Origin: an uncultured Kiritimatiellota bacterium
GTDB taxonomy: Bacteria > Verrucomicrobiota > Kiritimatiellia > RFP12 > UBA1067
Assembly: GCA_934675625.1 (NCBI GenBank)
Contig: CAKURH010000075.1
Location: forward strand, 1 to 18,352
DNA: 18,352 nt
Reading direction: 5' to 3'
Each line of letters begins with the position of its first letter. Position 1 is the first letter of the stretch. This document shows positions 7,157-15,612 of this stretch, piece after piece. A program made the position numbers and the translations under genes. The notes beneath the pieces are model-generated. The model saw only the letters and a list, made by a program, of their open reading frames with translations, was not told where the DNA came from and ran no database searches.

Positions 7157-8357
7157 CCGCAGGGTCTTGGCGGGCGGCGGTCATCGTGTGGCCGAAGCGG
7201 GCGCGGAAGGCCGCCGCGAGGTGCGAGGCGCTGAGCTGTCCGGCGCGGCGGGTGATTTCCGCGAAAGACAGGTCGGTCGTCTCGACGAGCCGCCGCACGC
7301 TGTCGAGGCAGGTGGCCCGGACGACGCTGCCGACGGATCGTCCGAGGGCCGCGTGGAAGCGCCGTTCGAGCGTCTTCAGCGTGACGTGCGCGTCGTTGGC
7401 GAGCTCCTGGGCGCGGAGGGAGAAGCCGTCCGCCGCGCGGATGCGCTCCAGGACGGCGATGACGAGCGCGTCGTCCGTCTGCATCTGAAGGGTCGAGGCG
7501 CGCGTGACGACCTGGGCGGGCGGATAGGTGATGCGGCGGTGTGCCACCCGCCGTCCGGCCATCAGGGCGTCCAGCGCGGCGGCGGCGCGGGAACCGGCCT
7601 GACGCGCGTCGAGGCGGATGGAGGACAGGGGCGGTAGGCAGGTCTCGCAGAGCGTGTCGTCGTCGTTGACGGCGAGCACGGCGGCGGCGTAGGGCACGGA
7701 GACGCCGGCGGTCTGGCAGGCGTCGACGAGCTGTCGGCCGCGCGCGTCGTGCGGCGTGAAGATCGCCACGGGCTTCGGCAGGGACTGAAGCCAGCGCACG
7801 ACGGTCGCCCGCTCGAAGTGCCAGCTTTCCGCCGGACGGCGGCCTTTGGGGCGCGGACAGGTCGACAGGTCGAACCCGGCGGCGGCGAGGCGTTCGGCGA
7901 AGCCCTCACGTCGCAGGCGCGACCAGTTCGGCTCCGCCGCGGCTGCGGTCGCGTAGCGCATCTGCGGATTGGACGAGAGGACGGCGGGGGCGAACGCGAA
8001 GTGACGGAAGCCGCGCGCGAGAAAGTAGTCGGCGGCGGCGCGGCCGACGGCGCGGTGGTCGTTCTCCACGCGGACGCAGGCGGCGAGCGGCTGGCCGGGC
8101 GCGATGAAGGCGTCTAGCGGATCGAAGAGGACTTTCGGCGCCGGGTGGGCCGCGAGCCGGGCCGCTTCCCGCGCGTTGGGGATGCGTGCGATGATGCCGT
8201 CGCCCTCCCAGTCGCGCGGCAGCCGCTGGTCGCCGATGCCGCCGGGCGTGAAGTCGAGCTGCCACGGGTCGTGCGCGCGGCAATAGCCGATGATGCCCGC
8301 GAGGATCTCCCGCGAGACTTCCAGCGACGATTCCATCAGAAGGGCGACTCGTTTCAT
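7098..8357 (-). CDS. XylR-type AraC-family transcriptional regulator
   Basis: Sugar-responsive DNA-binding regulator of 419 residues. Residues 1-285 form a LacI/periplasmic-binding-protein-like sensor domain, starting MKRVALLMESSLEVSREILAGI and containing GIIARIPN, VENDHRAVGRAAADYFLARGFRHFAF and LAVNDDDTLCETCLPPLSSI. Residues about 295-398 are an AraC-type pair of helix-turn-helix motifs (AQELANDAHVTLKTLERRFHAALG, then FAEITRRAGQLSASHLAAAFRARFG). The arrangement is that of E. coli XylR and is abundant in carbohydrate-degrading PVC bacteria. The start at 8357 is chosen from the conserved family N-terminus. It lies 11 bases after the ATPase stop, so the two are probably cotranscribed. The last 20-odd residues are poorly conserved and read into the end of sctU. 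A role in controlling the nearby glycosidase operon is plausible but inferred only from proximity. Confidence 0.88.
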   Translation of the reverse strand: MKRVALLMESSLEVSREILAGIIGYCRAHDPWQLDFTPGGIGDQRLPRDWEGDGIIARIPNAREAARLAAHPAPKVLFDPLDAFIAPGQPLAACVRVENDHRAVGRAAADYFLARGFRHFAFAPAVLSSNPQMRYATAAAAEPNWSRLRREGFAERLAAAGFDLSTCPRPKGRRPAESWHFERATVVRWLQSLPKPVAIFTPHDARGRQLVDACQTAGVSVPYAAAVLAVNDDDTLCETCLPPLSSIRLDARQAGSRAAAALDALMAGRRVAHRRITYPPAQVVTRASTLQMQTDDALVIAVLERIRAADGFSLRAQELANDAHVTLKTLERRFHAALGRSVGSVVRATCLDSVRRLVETTDLSFAEITRRAGQLSASHLAAAFRARFGHTMTAARQDPAATSRQSRGLRLPASRRSSP

Positions 8358-8368
8358 GGCACGGGCGG

Positions 8369-9778
8369 TCAGGCAACGAACAGGTCGTCGAGGACGAGTT
8401 CGCTCTGGATGTCGTTCCAGTACTTGTTGTGCTTGAGCCCGGCGAACGTGATCATGACGAGACGGTAGCGGCGGCGCACGGGAATCGAGGCCTGAAGCGC
8501 GGCCTTGCGGGCGAGAAGCCGCTCGTGCTCCGCCTTGTCGATTTCGTAAGGCGTCTCGGCATACTTGATTTCGCAGATGTCGATCGTCCTGTCCGAGCGG
8601 TTCAGGAGCAGGTCGATCTGGGCGTGTTCGCCGCGCCAGGCGTGCGCGGTGACCTGAAGCCCGGCGATGCCGAGCGCGCGCTTGATCTCCCGGATGTGCT
8701 GGAGGCAGAGGCGCTCGAAGGCTAGCCCGTGCCAGTTGGCGATGCGTGACGAGTCGAGCGCGTTGAGCCAAAACCCCGCGTCGTCTTTCGGGCGGTTTCG
8801 GATGAACGTGTAGTAGAAAAGCGTGTAGTCGTCGATTAGCTGGTAGACGGTTCCGCGCGTCCGCTTGCCGACGGGGCAGTAGCTGCGGATGAAGTCGCAC
8901 TGCTCGAGCTCGTCCAAGACAGTCTTGAAGTTGCCGCCGTTCTTGAGCCCGGTCGCCTGGATGATCTCCTCGCGCGTCAGGCCGGACTTCTTTCCGAACA
9001 GCGCCTCGACGACTTTCATGTGCGGCTCGGCGTTCTTGAAGATCGAGGCGTATAGGTAGTCGAATTCGTTGCGCAGCTTGCCGTCCGCCGCGAACAGCAG
9101 GTCGTCGATGTTCTGGGCGAGGGAGAGGTCCGGGCGCAGGAGGCTCCAGTAGTAGGGGATGCCGCCGAAGACCATGTAGGCCTCGGCGACTTCCGCGCGC
9201 GAGAGGTCGAGCCCCAGTCGCCGGGCGTACGCTTCGCATTCGGACAGGGAGAACGGCTTGAGCTGGATGCGGTCGGTGAGGCGCCCGTAAAGCCCCTCCG
9301 TGTTCTTCAGGAGGTTCTTGACGATCCAGGACGAGGCCGAGCCGCAGACGATAAGGAAGATGTCGCGTTCGGGCCGAGCCGACGCCAGGGCGTTCCAGAA
9401 GTATTCGAGCCCGGTGACAAGGCCGGACTTGGGCGTGTCCATCCACGGCAGCTCATCGATGAAAATGACCTTGCGGCCCGGTGCACCCGCCTCGACGAGC
9501 CTGTTCAGCTCGGCGAAGGCCTCCAGCCAGTTCGCGAGGACGGGGCATTTCTCGTGGCCGCATTTCATGAGCGACGCGCGGAAGGCAATGAGCTGGCTTT
9601 TGAGATTGCCGCCGCGCAGCCCCGTGTGAGAGAAGAAGAACTGGTTGTGGAAATGCTCGCGGATGAGATAGGTCTTGCCGACACGGCGGCGACCGTAGAC
9701 GGCGACAAACTGCGATTCGTCTTTCTGAAGGTCGCGGTCGAGTGCTTGCGTTTCGCGTGTGCGTCCAAGAAGGTTCAT
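8369..9778 (-). CDS. AAA ATPase with DUF234/PD-(D/E)XK-like C-terminus
   Basis: ATP-binding protein of 469 residues from the archaeal/bacterial ATPase-DUF234 family, widespread in gut and archaeal genomes and of unknown physiological role. Walker A is GRRRVGKT (29-36); Walker B is VIFIDELPW (104-112) with D108/E109; a sensor-1-like segment is IVCGSASSW (143-151). FGGIPYYW (204-211) is a family hallmark. A winged-helix region (about 255-300) precedes the DUF234 domain, which holds E355 in FERLC, D389 in QIDLLL and E403-x-K405 in ICEIKYA, the layout of a PD-(D/E)XK nuclease core. The start ATG has GAGGGGAAG just upstream. It is complete, with no sign of a linked toxin or mobile element. Confidence 0.87.
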   Translation of the reverse strand: MNLLGRTRETQALDRDLQKDESQFVAVYGRRRVGKTYLIREHFHNQFFFSHTGLRGGNLKSQLIAFRASLMKCGHEKCPVLANWLEAFAELNRLVEAGAPGRKVIFIDELPWMDTPKSGLVTGLEYFWNALASARPERDIFLIVCGSASSWIVKNLLKNTEGLYGRLTDRIQLKPFSLSECEAYARRLGLDLSRAEVAEAYMVFGGIPYYWSLLRPDLSLAQNIDDLLFAADGKLRNEFDYLYASIFKNAEPHMKVVEALFGKKSGLTREEIIQATGLKNGGNFKTVLDELEQCDFIRSYCPVGKRTRGTVYQLIDDYTLFYYTFIRNRPKDDAGFWLNALDSSRIANWHGLAFERLCLQHIREIKRALGIAGLQVTAHAWRGEHAQIDLLLNRSDRTIDICEIKYAETPYEIDKAEHERLLARKAALQASIPVRRRYRLVMITFAGLKHNKYWNDIQSELVLDDLFVA

Positions 9779-9807
9779 GGCATTCTTCCCCTCATTAATT
9801 TGTCAAT

Positions 9808-9836
9808 AGTATACCATAAGGCCGAGTTAGTGACAA
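9808..9836 (-). promoter_or_regulatory. Sigma70-like promoter of the ATPase-regulator pair
   Basis: On the minus strand TTGTCA (9836-9831) is separated by exactly 17 bases from TATACT (9813-9808), which is preceded by TGG (extended -10). Each hexamer matches the consensus at five of six positions. Transcription would begin near 9800 and leave a leader of about 22 bases containing the GAGGGG ribosome binding site (9794-9786). Confidence 0.65.
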
Positions 9837-9936
9837 GGATGAGGCTGAAAATGCCTTATAGTCGTCAATAAGTCGCTTGATTCATGAGTTGTTGACGAAG
9901 ATAACTCGCTGATGCGGTTTCGGCATTCTTCCGTGG

Positions 9937-9946
9937 TGAGGCCTCA
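9937..9946. promoter_or_regulatory. Perfect 10-bp palindrome, possible operator
   Basis: TGAGGCCTCA is a perfect palindrome about 100 bases upstream of the ATPase -35 element and 290 bases upstream of the beta-helix operon promoter. It could be a regulator site between the divergent units. A single short palindrome can arise by chance. Confidence 0.2.
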
Positions 9947-10088
9947 GCTAAACTCGAATCCTCTGCGCCCCCTCTGTGCCAGCGGCGCAGCCGCGCCTTG
10001 CGGCAAAGGAACAAAGTTGCAGGATTGTTGAAGGGGCTTTAATGTGATTTAAGCGGTGTTTCGCTTTTCAAGTCTTAGCCGCAAAGGG

Positions 10089-10123
10089 GGCACAAGGCGG
10101 GCGCAGAGAGAACGCCTTGTGCC
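10089..10123. other. 11-bp perfect stem hairpin
   Basis: GGCACAAGGCG (10089-10099) pairs perfectly with CGCCTTGTGCC (10113-10123) across a 13-base loop. No T run follows on either strand, so a classical intrinsic terminator is unlikely. It lies in degenerate CTCTGCG/GCGCAGAG repeat sequence and may be part of that element. Confidence 0.55.
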
Positions 10124-10161
10124 TTGCGTGAGCAAATACACACAGTCGATGGGAGGGGGCT

Positions 10162-10271
10162 GACCCCAGTGGTAGGTTTGCGGAGGGGTGGGTTCGAAAA
10201 AAGATAGTCGATTACTTTTTTCGGATATTGCAGATTGCCGCTCCGTTTGATACACTTCACATCATGAAGAA
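10162..10271 (+). repeat. Promoter cassette, copy A
   Basis: This segment recurs at 18056-18180. The last 81 bases (10191-10271), from GGTTC to ATGAAGAA, differ from the other copy at only two positions; the 5' part is looser and includes a short duplication in copy B. Similarity stops abruptly just after ATGAAGAA in both copies. The conserved part contains a T tract and promoter-like hexamers. Both copies stand directly upstream of a gene start on the plus strand. Confidence 0.85.
10228..10256 (+). promoter_or_regulatory. Candidate promoter of the secreted-protein operon
   Basis: TTGCAG (10228-10233) and TACACT (10251-10256) are spaced by 17 bases. The hexamers are only moderate matches, but they are preserved in the second copy of the cassette. 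ATG 10264 follows the -10 by exactly 7 bases, the same geometry as at icd and before sctR. This ATG is in frame with the better-supported ATG at 10303, which has AAAGGGA at 10289-10295. Confidence 0.45.
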
Positions 10272-10302
10272 TGTCAGAACTCTTTCAGAAAGGGAACCTA
10301 CG

Positions 10303-12286
10303 ATGAGACTGAAGCAACACAACCAATCGTCTGCACGTGTCCAACGCCTCACCCAGGGGGGGGGGGGGGGGGGGGGTAAAGCCTCTGGCCCTTGCGCTTG
10401 TCGCGGGCATGGCGGCGACGGCGTTTTCCGCCGAGTGGCGGATTCCGGCGGGCGACCTTGACGCGCTCACCAACGCCTTTGCGAATCTCGCGTCAGGCGA
10501 TGTCGTGACGCTTGCGAAAGGGACGTATGACTTCTCGCTGCACCCGGACGCGTTCATGTCCGTCAACGGCAGCGGCGCGCATCCGGCGGTCATCACGAAC
10601 CGCCTTCAGCTTTCAAGGCAGAACGTCACCCTGCGCGGCGAGTCCGGTGCGACGCGCGAGGAAGTTGTCGTCGACGGCGGCGGCGAGGGGTATCGGCTGT
10701 TCTACATCAACAGCGTCTCGCAGGCGGGGCTTGTCGTCTCGAATCTCACGTTGCGCAACTTCGGCGCCGGATATCAGGTCGAGGGCCTGGGCGACACGCT
10801 CGCCTATCGCGGCGCGGTCATCAACGCGACCTCGCAGGCCTGTCGGATTGCCGACTGCGTGATTCGCGACTGCCTGTCGGGTCGGGCGGCGCTGTATGGC
10901 GACGGCATTTCCTGCATCGGCACCCTGCTGACGAACTGTGTCGGGTCGGCGAGTTCGGGAGCCGCCGAGTTCGGCACGTACGTCGACTGCCGCTTTATCG
11001 GAAACAGGGGCGAGAATGGCGGTGCGGCCTCGGGGATTCGCGCCACCAACTGCTGGTTCGAGGCCAATGCGGCGGCAAATCGCGGTGGCGCGACGTCCTC
11101 GGCGACGGCCGTCGATTCGACGTTCGTCGCGAACCGCGCGAAGTTCTTCGGTGGTGCCGTGTCCGGCGGGCAGTTCGTCGGATGCACGTTTTCGAGCAAT
11201 GTGACGGAGACGGCGGGTTCCAGTTATGGCGGAGGCGTCGGCTACGGCGTCGAGTCGATCTCGAACTGCCTGTTCGTCGCGAACGGCCCGGACCTGCCGA
11301 GCGTATCCGGCTCGATTCTTCTGGACTGCGGCGTCGTCCGCGATTCGGTCTTTCGCGACAACATCTGCACCAACAGGGGGTGGGGCCTGGTCGTCGTGTC
11401 GGAGCGCGCGGCCCTCGGCCTTGAGCTTTACGACTGCGTCTTCACGAATTCGCCGTGCAATCGCGGCGGCATGCTGGTGGACAATCGGCGCACGGCGGCA
11501 CGCGGGCGGCTGGTGCGCTGCCGCTTCTACGACAACTTGCGGGCGAACTACGACAATCCGAGCCTCTCGAACGGGAAAATCGCCTCGTGGGCGGCCAGCG
11601 GCTGCGATGCCGAAGACAGCCTCTTCACCGACGGCGCGCTGACGTCGGGCCCCCTTGGCGCGAGCGCAACACGCTGCGTCTTCGACGCGATTGCGCCGAT
11701 TCGGAACTCGCTCTTCGGCGGCGATCCGTCCCAGCCGGGCATTGCGCTCACGAACTGCCTGATTCGCGGCTGCCAAGCTCCGGCGGAGGGTTCGGCGTCG
11801 CCTTTTCTCAACTGTCGCCTCGTCAACTGCACGGTCGTGGGCAACACGTTCGCGGGCAATGGATTCGTCTATGACTGTTCGCTCGTGAACTGCCTTCTCT
11901 CCGGCAACAGGACGGTCGACGGAACGCCGTCCGACCTTCTGCACCGCGTCAAGGACGACTCGATGCTGACGATTCGCGCGTGCGTCTACGGCGTCAACAG
12001 CCAACCGGATGACGTGACCTCCTTCGCCGATGCGGGCGACAGCCTTGCGCTCGGCAGCCGGCGACCGGGCTTCAACGCCGGCAAGCGTCCGGGATTTCCT
12101 TACTATTCGCTTCGCCGCACATCGCCGGCACGGCAGAAGGGCGTGGACGCTGCCGCGTTCGCGGGAACGCTCGACCTCGCGGGCAACCCGCGCGTGCATG
12201 ACGATGGCGCCGGCTCGTACACGCTCGACGTCGGCTGCTACGAGTGCTGGGCGCCAGAGACCGGCATTTTCCTGATTCTCCGATAA
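10303..12286 (+). CDS. Secreted right-handed beta-helix protein with Pmp-like repeats, frame interrupted at poly-G
   Basis: Exported beta-helix protein of about 640 residues, probably surface-attached or extracellular. After the G run the frame gives VKPLALALVAGMAATAFSA, a signal peptide with likely cleavage before EW. A pectin-lyase-like start follows (DALTNAFANLASGDVVTLAKGTYDF), then many short turns with NC/DC motifs. The middle contains GGA and FxxN elements (ENGGAASG, CWFEAN, RGGATSS, TFVAN, FGGAVSGG, TFSSN) as in chlamydial polymorphic membrane proteins. The end LAGNPRVHDDGAGSYTLDVGCYE is common in PVC beta-helix proteins. There is no C-terminal autotransporter barrel. The best start is ATG 10303 with AAAGGGA upstream, but it is one base out of frame in this sequence. 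The only in-frame starts before the tract are CTG 10331 and GTG 10337, without a ribosome binding site. No catalytic residues can be assigned, so adhesin or polysaccharide-binding roles are guesses. Confidence 0.8.
10356..10376 (+). repeat. Homopolymeric run of 21 G
   Basis: Twenty-one consecutive G residues lie between the ATG at 10303 and the signal-peptide codons of the beta-helix protein. With 21 G the frame from ATG 10303 (or 10264) runs out of register and stops at 10459-10461. With 20 or 23 G it would continue into the signal peptide and the whole 12286-terminating frame. Such tracts change length by slipped-strand mispairing; a sequencing or assembly miscount would look the same. Confidence 0.9.
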
Positions 12287-12300
12287 GAAAGGAAAGATTG

Positions 12301-15300
12301 ATGAAGGTGCTGAAGAAAATCGTGTCGGCGGCGGTTGCCGTCGGGTTTGCGGCGGTCGCCGAGGCCGCTTGGGTCAAGGAGGAGCAGCTCTGGCGGATGG
12401 ATTTCTCGCCGGAGTCGATGAAGCCGTTCGCGAAGGATCTCATCAAGGGCACCAGCTACGCGCCGGACGAGGGCGTCGACGGTGCGCTGCACTGCCTCTC
12501 GACGAACAACGTCGGCACGCGCAACTTCACGATGCCGCTCGACGTGTCCAAGATCGCGGGGCCGATTCTCGTCGAGGCGCGCGTGAAGGGCATCGGCGTC
12601 GAGCGCGGCGAATACCATTTCTGCGGGCCGAACCTGATGATCCACTACGAGAACCCGGCGGCGACCAATGTTCGCCGTCGGCGGGCCTGGCGCAAGCTTG
12701 CTTCCGAATTCGGCACGTTCGACTGGAAGACGTGGTCGCTCGTGGACGTCATTCCGCCGAACGTCTCGAATCTCGCGATGGTCGTCACGCTCCAGCAGTG
12801 TCGCGGCGAGCTCTGGGTGGATGACATCACGATCTGGCGCGCGCGTGAGGTGCCGGACGACGAGGTGCGCCCCCCGGCGTCGAACCCGGCGGCGGACGCG
12901 ATTCCGCGCGGCCCTTGGGCGGGCCGTGCGCGTCCCGGCGCGCGGCGCGGCGTCATGAGCGGCCGCGATCTCTCGGAGGACGCGTTCCGCACGCTGCGGG
13001 ACTGGGGGGCGAACCTCATCCGACTCCAGATTTCCGTCCCGCCCAAGGGCATCACGACGGACGAAGACTACCTCCTGGCGCTCTCCAACCGGCTGAACGA
13101 GACGGCCGTCCACCTCGACCGCTGCCGCCGCTACGGGCTCAAGGCGTGCCTCGACCTGCACGGCGGGCCGCGCACGGAGAAGACCAAGCACGCCGCGAAC
13201 GTCGTGCCTGAGGGCTACGACACGACGCTTCTCCGCCGCGCGTGGCGGATGATTGCGACGCGCTTCGGGGGCGATCCTGCCGTCTACGGCTACGACATCC
13301 TCAACGAGCCGTCCTGCTCGACGCGGACGTGGCAGCGCGTCTTCGCGGAGACTGTTGCCGAGATCCGTGCGGTCGACGCGGCGACGCCCGTCATCACCGA
13401 ATCGCTCGTCACCTACTACCCGCCGGAAATGAATGTCATCTACTCGCCGCATTTCTATTCGCCGCACAGCCTCACGCACTACGGCGTCGGCACGCAGTGG
13501 AAGGTCCGCTGGTCGTATCTCAACTACATCAACGGCGTCTGGTGGGACAAGGATCAGCTCCGCGTGGCGATGAAGGAGATCATCGACTTCTCGCTCGCCC
13601 ACCCCGATGCGCGCGTCTACATCGGCGAGTTCAGCTGCATCTCGTGGGTGAGGAACGCGGACGCCTACCTCAACGACTGCATCGAGCTGTTCGAGGAGTA
13701 TGGCTGGGACTGGACGTACCACGCTTTCCGCGAGTGGCCACCGTGGGACGTGGAGAAGGAGCCGGGCGCGCTCTACGACACCGATCCGTCGCACATCCGT
13801 CCGGCGAAGGGCGACACGGCGCGCAAGCGCGCGCTGCTGAAGGGCTTCCGTCGGGGGACTGAGGCGGCTGTGGACGAAATTCCCTTTCGCCACGCCCTGC
13901 CGCGCATGCGGGTCGGCGAACGCCGCTGCGGCAGCTCGAACAGCGGAGAGTTCGCGGTTCCCGGCGTCGCGACGACGACCGACAACGAATTCGGGACGTT
14001 TCTCTGGTCGCTTCGGAAGGTCGTGCAGGCGGATCGCCGGAAGGTCTTCGTGGACGGCCGCGCGCTCACCTGCTCGATCAACTGGATTCGCGACCACATC
14101 CACCAGTCGAAGGCCTTCTGCCACTGGGAGCACGACCTGACGAGCTTCCTCGACTTCATTCTTGACACGCAGCGCGCGGACGGGCAGTTTTTCGAGATGG
14201 TGCTGCCGCTCGACCGCAGTCAGCATTGGCAAAGCGTGCCGGCAGACTGTCGGCGGCTCTATCCCGACGACTTCCTTTCGCTCGTCCGCTTTGAGCTGGA
14301 GGCCGATATCGAATACCTGATGGCCGAGGGCTGCGAGCGCGCGTGGCGGGCGACGGGCGACGACGACTGGCTGAAGGCGGCTCTGCCGCGCCTGGAGAAG
14401 GGGCTCGACTACATGACGAGTGATCCGAAACGCTGGGACGCGGCGCGCGGGCTTGTCAAGCGCGGCTACACGATCGACACGTGGGACTTCACGTTCGTGG
14501 CCGATCCCCAAACGGGCCGCGACATTCGGAAAATCGTCCCCGGACTGACGCCGATGGCGGTCATGCACGGCGACAACACGGGGGTCTACGCGGCCATGCG
14601 CACGCTCGCGCGTCTGCGCCGCCGGTTTGGCGAACCGGAGAAGGCCGACGTCTGGGAGCGGCGTGCGGCGGCGCTGAAGGAGCGGATCATGAGCCAGCTC
14701 TGGAACGGACGCTTCTTCACGCATCAGGCTCCGACGGACGGCTTTGCGGCGCGTGATGCGCACGAGACCGCGCGTCTGTCGCTCTCGGACGCCTATGCCC
14801 TCAATCGCGGCATCCTGTCGCTGGAGGAGCGGCACGCGGTGATTTCGGAATACCGTCGTCGGCGTGACACGACGGCGGCGTTCGCCGAGTGGTTCACGAT
14901 CGATCCGCCCTACGCGCCGGACTTCGGGCCGCCGGGCGGCGGCGTCCCCTGCGGCGAGTACGTGAACGGGGCGATCTGCCCGATTACGGCCGGCGAATTG
15001 GCGAAAGGGGCGTTCGAGAGCGGCTTCGAGGCCTACGGCTGGGACATTCTCTGCCGTGTCATGGCCCTTGTGAAGGACAACGGCGGGCAGCTCCACTTCC
15101 TCTACCATCCGCAGACGCGTGCGCCGCAGGGACGAGGGCCGAGCGGCTGGGGCGCGGCGGCGGTGCTGAGCGCGGTCGACGAGGGCCTTGCGGGGATTCG
15201 CGACCTTGACAAGGGCTATCGCGAGATGGCCTTCGCGCCGCGCTGGGCGGTGACGCCCTACGAGGAGCTACGCTACGTGACGGGCTACGAGGTCTCGGGA

Positions 15301-15612
15301 AAATACGTGGATGTCCGCTATGTCCGCACGGCGGAGGGGTTGCGTTACCGGCTGAGAAGTCCGGCCGAAACCGTGCGGACGCATGTCCTTCTGCCGGACG
15401 GCGCGCAACCGGCACAGCTGATGGTCGATGGACGTGAGACGGCGTTTCAGGCCGTGCGCGTCGGCGAATCGACGTATGTTGATGCGGTTCTGCGTCCACA
15501 GGGTGGATGCGTCGACCTGACCGTGGCCTTTGCGGCTGAAGACGATGTGCCGCGCACAGTCGCGGCGACGGTCTTGCGTCCGCGCAGACCTGAACACGGC
15601 GAAAAAGAATGA
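12301..15612 (+). CDS. Secreted GH5 cellulase-like domain fused to a six-hairpin glycosidase domain
   Basis: Exported 1103-residue putative two-enzyme glycosidase. A signal peptide (1-22, MKVLKKIVSA then an Ala-rich core) leads to a beta-sandwich, carbohydrate-binding-like region (about 24-182, ending GELWVDDITIW). A GH5 (beta/alpha)8 domain spans about 215-518: DLHGG with H287, acid/base E336 in YDILNEPS, H384 in YSPHFYSPH and nucleophile E443 in YIGEFSC. Residues about 550-985 form an (alpha/alpha)6 barrel (INWIRDHIHQSKAF, DFILDTQRADGQFFEM, WRATGDDDWLKAALPRLEKGLDYM, MHGDNTGVYAAM, YGWDILCRVMALVKDNGG) of six-hairpin glycosidase type that I cannot place in a family. A final beta domain follows (about 985-1080). 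GAAAGGAAAG precedes ATG 12301; the gene starts 14 bases after the beta-helix stop. The substrate is probably a beta-glucan or related plant or host polysaccharide, inferred. Confidence 0.85.
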   Translation: MKVLKKIVSAAVAVGFAAVAEAAWVKEEQLWRMDFSPESMKPFAKDLIKGTSYAPDEGVDGALHCLSTNNVGTRNFTMPLDVSKIAGPILVEARVKGIGVERGEYHFCGPNLMIHYENPAATNVRRRRAWRKLASEFGTFDWKTWSLVDVIPPNVSNLAMVVTLQQCRGELWVDDITIWRAREVPDDEVRPPASNPAADAIPRGPWAGRARPGARRGVMSGRDLSEDAFRTLRDWGANLIRLQISVPPKGITTDEDYLLALSNRLNETAVHLDRCRRYGLKACLDLHGGPRTEKTKHAANVVPEGYDTTLLRRAWRMIATRFGGDPAVYGYDILNEPSCSTRTWQRVFAETVAEIRAVDAATPVITESLVTYYPPEMNVIYSPHFYSPHSLTHYGVGTQWKVRWSYLNYINGVWWDKDQLRVAMKEIIDFSLAHPDARVYIGEFSCISWVRNADAYLNDCIELFEEYGWDWTYHAFREWPPWDVEKEPGALYDTDPSHIRPAKGDTARKRALLKGFRRGTEAAVDEIPFRHALPRMRVGERRCGSSNSGEFAVPGVATTTDNEFGTFLWSLRKVVQADRRKVFVDGRALTCSINWIRDHIHQSKAFCHWEHDLTSFLDFILDTQRADGQFFEMVLPLDRSQHWQSVPADCRRLYPDDFLSLVRFELEADIEYLMAEGCERAWRATGDDDWLKAALPRLEKGLDYMTSDPKRWDAARGLVKRGYTIDTWDFTFVADPQTGRDIRKIVPGLTPMAVMHGDNTGVYAAMRTLARLRRRFGEPEKADVWERRAAALKERIMSQLWNGRFFTHQAPTDGFAARDAHETARLSLSDAYALNRGILSLEERHAVISEYRRRRDTTAAFAEWFTIDPPYAPDFGPPGGGVPCGEYVNGAICPITAGELAKGAFESGFEAYGWDILCRVMALVKDNGGQLHFLYHPQTRAPQGRGPSGWGAAAVLSAVDEGLAGIRDLDKGYREMAFAPRWAVTPYEELRYVTGYEVSGKYVDVRYVRTAEGLRYRLRSPAETVRTHVLLPDGAQPAQLMVDGRETAFQAVRVGESTYVDAVLRPQGGCVDLTVAFAAEDDVPRTVAATVLRPRRPEHGEKE

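Larger units (their letters stand above)
9779..10302. other. Intergenic region of about 520 bases between divergent transcription units
   Basis: This stretch is visibly richer in A and T than the flanking genes and contains no convincing gene. It holds the minus-strand ATPase promoter, a perfect 10-bp palindrome TGAGGCCTCA (9937-9946) and an imperfect inverted repeat of CTCTGCGCC-type sequence (9961-9980 against 10086-10108). It also holds an 11-bp stem hairpin (10089-10123) and the promoter cassette (10162-10271). Short minus-strand frames in it have no coding character. Confidence 0.7.

Noticed and set aside
8358..9446. Minus-strand extension of the XylR-type regulator to 782 residues
   Set aside because: The extra N-terminal part lies opposite-phase within the ATPase gene and lacks family character. 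The regulator's conserved N-terminus begins at MKRVALLMESS (8357).
9779..9932. Direct repeat GGCATTCTTCC at 9779 and 9922
   Set aside because: An 11-base match alone, with no similarity around it. It may reflect chance, so it is not listed as a feature.
10049..10255. Minus-strand frame of 68 residues in the intergenic region
   Set aside because: It covers the repeat cassette and the hairpin, has no ribosome binding site, and its 3' part is just the reverse of the repeated promoter sequence.
12238..15108. A 956-residue open frame on the minus strand opposite the GH5 fusion gene
   Set aside because: It is rich in Arg, Val, Asp and His with no domain pattern, typical of the antisense shadow of a high-GC gene. 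The plus strand has clear signal peptide and catalytic motifs.
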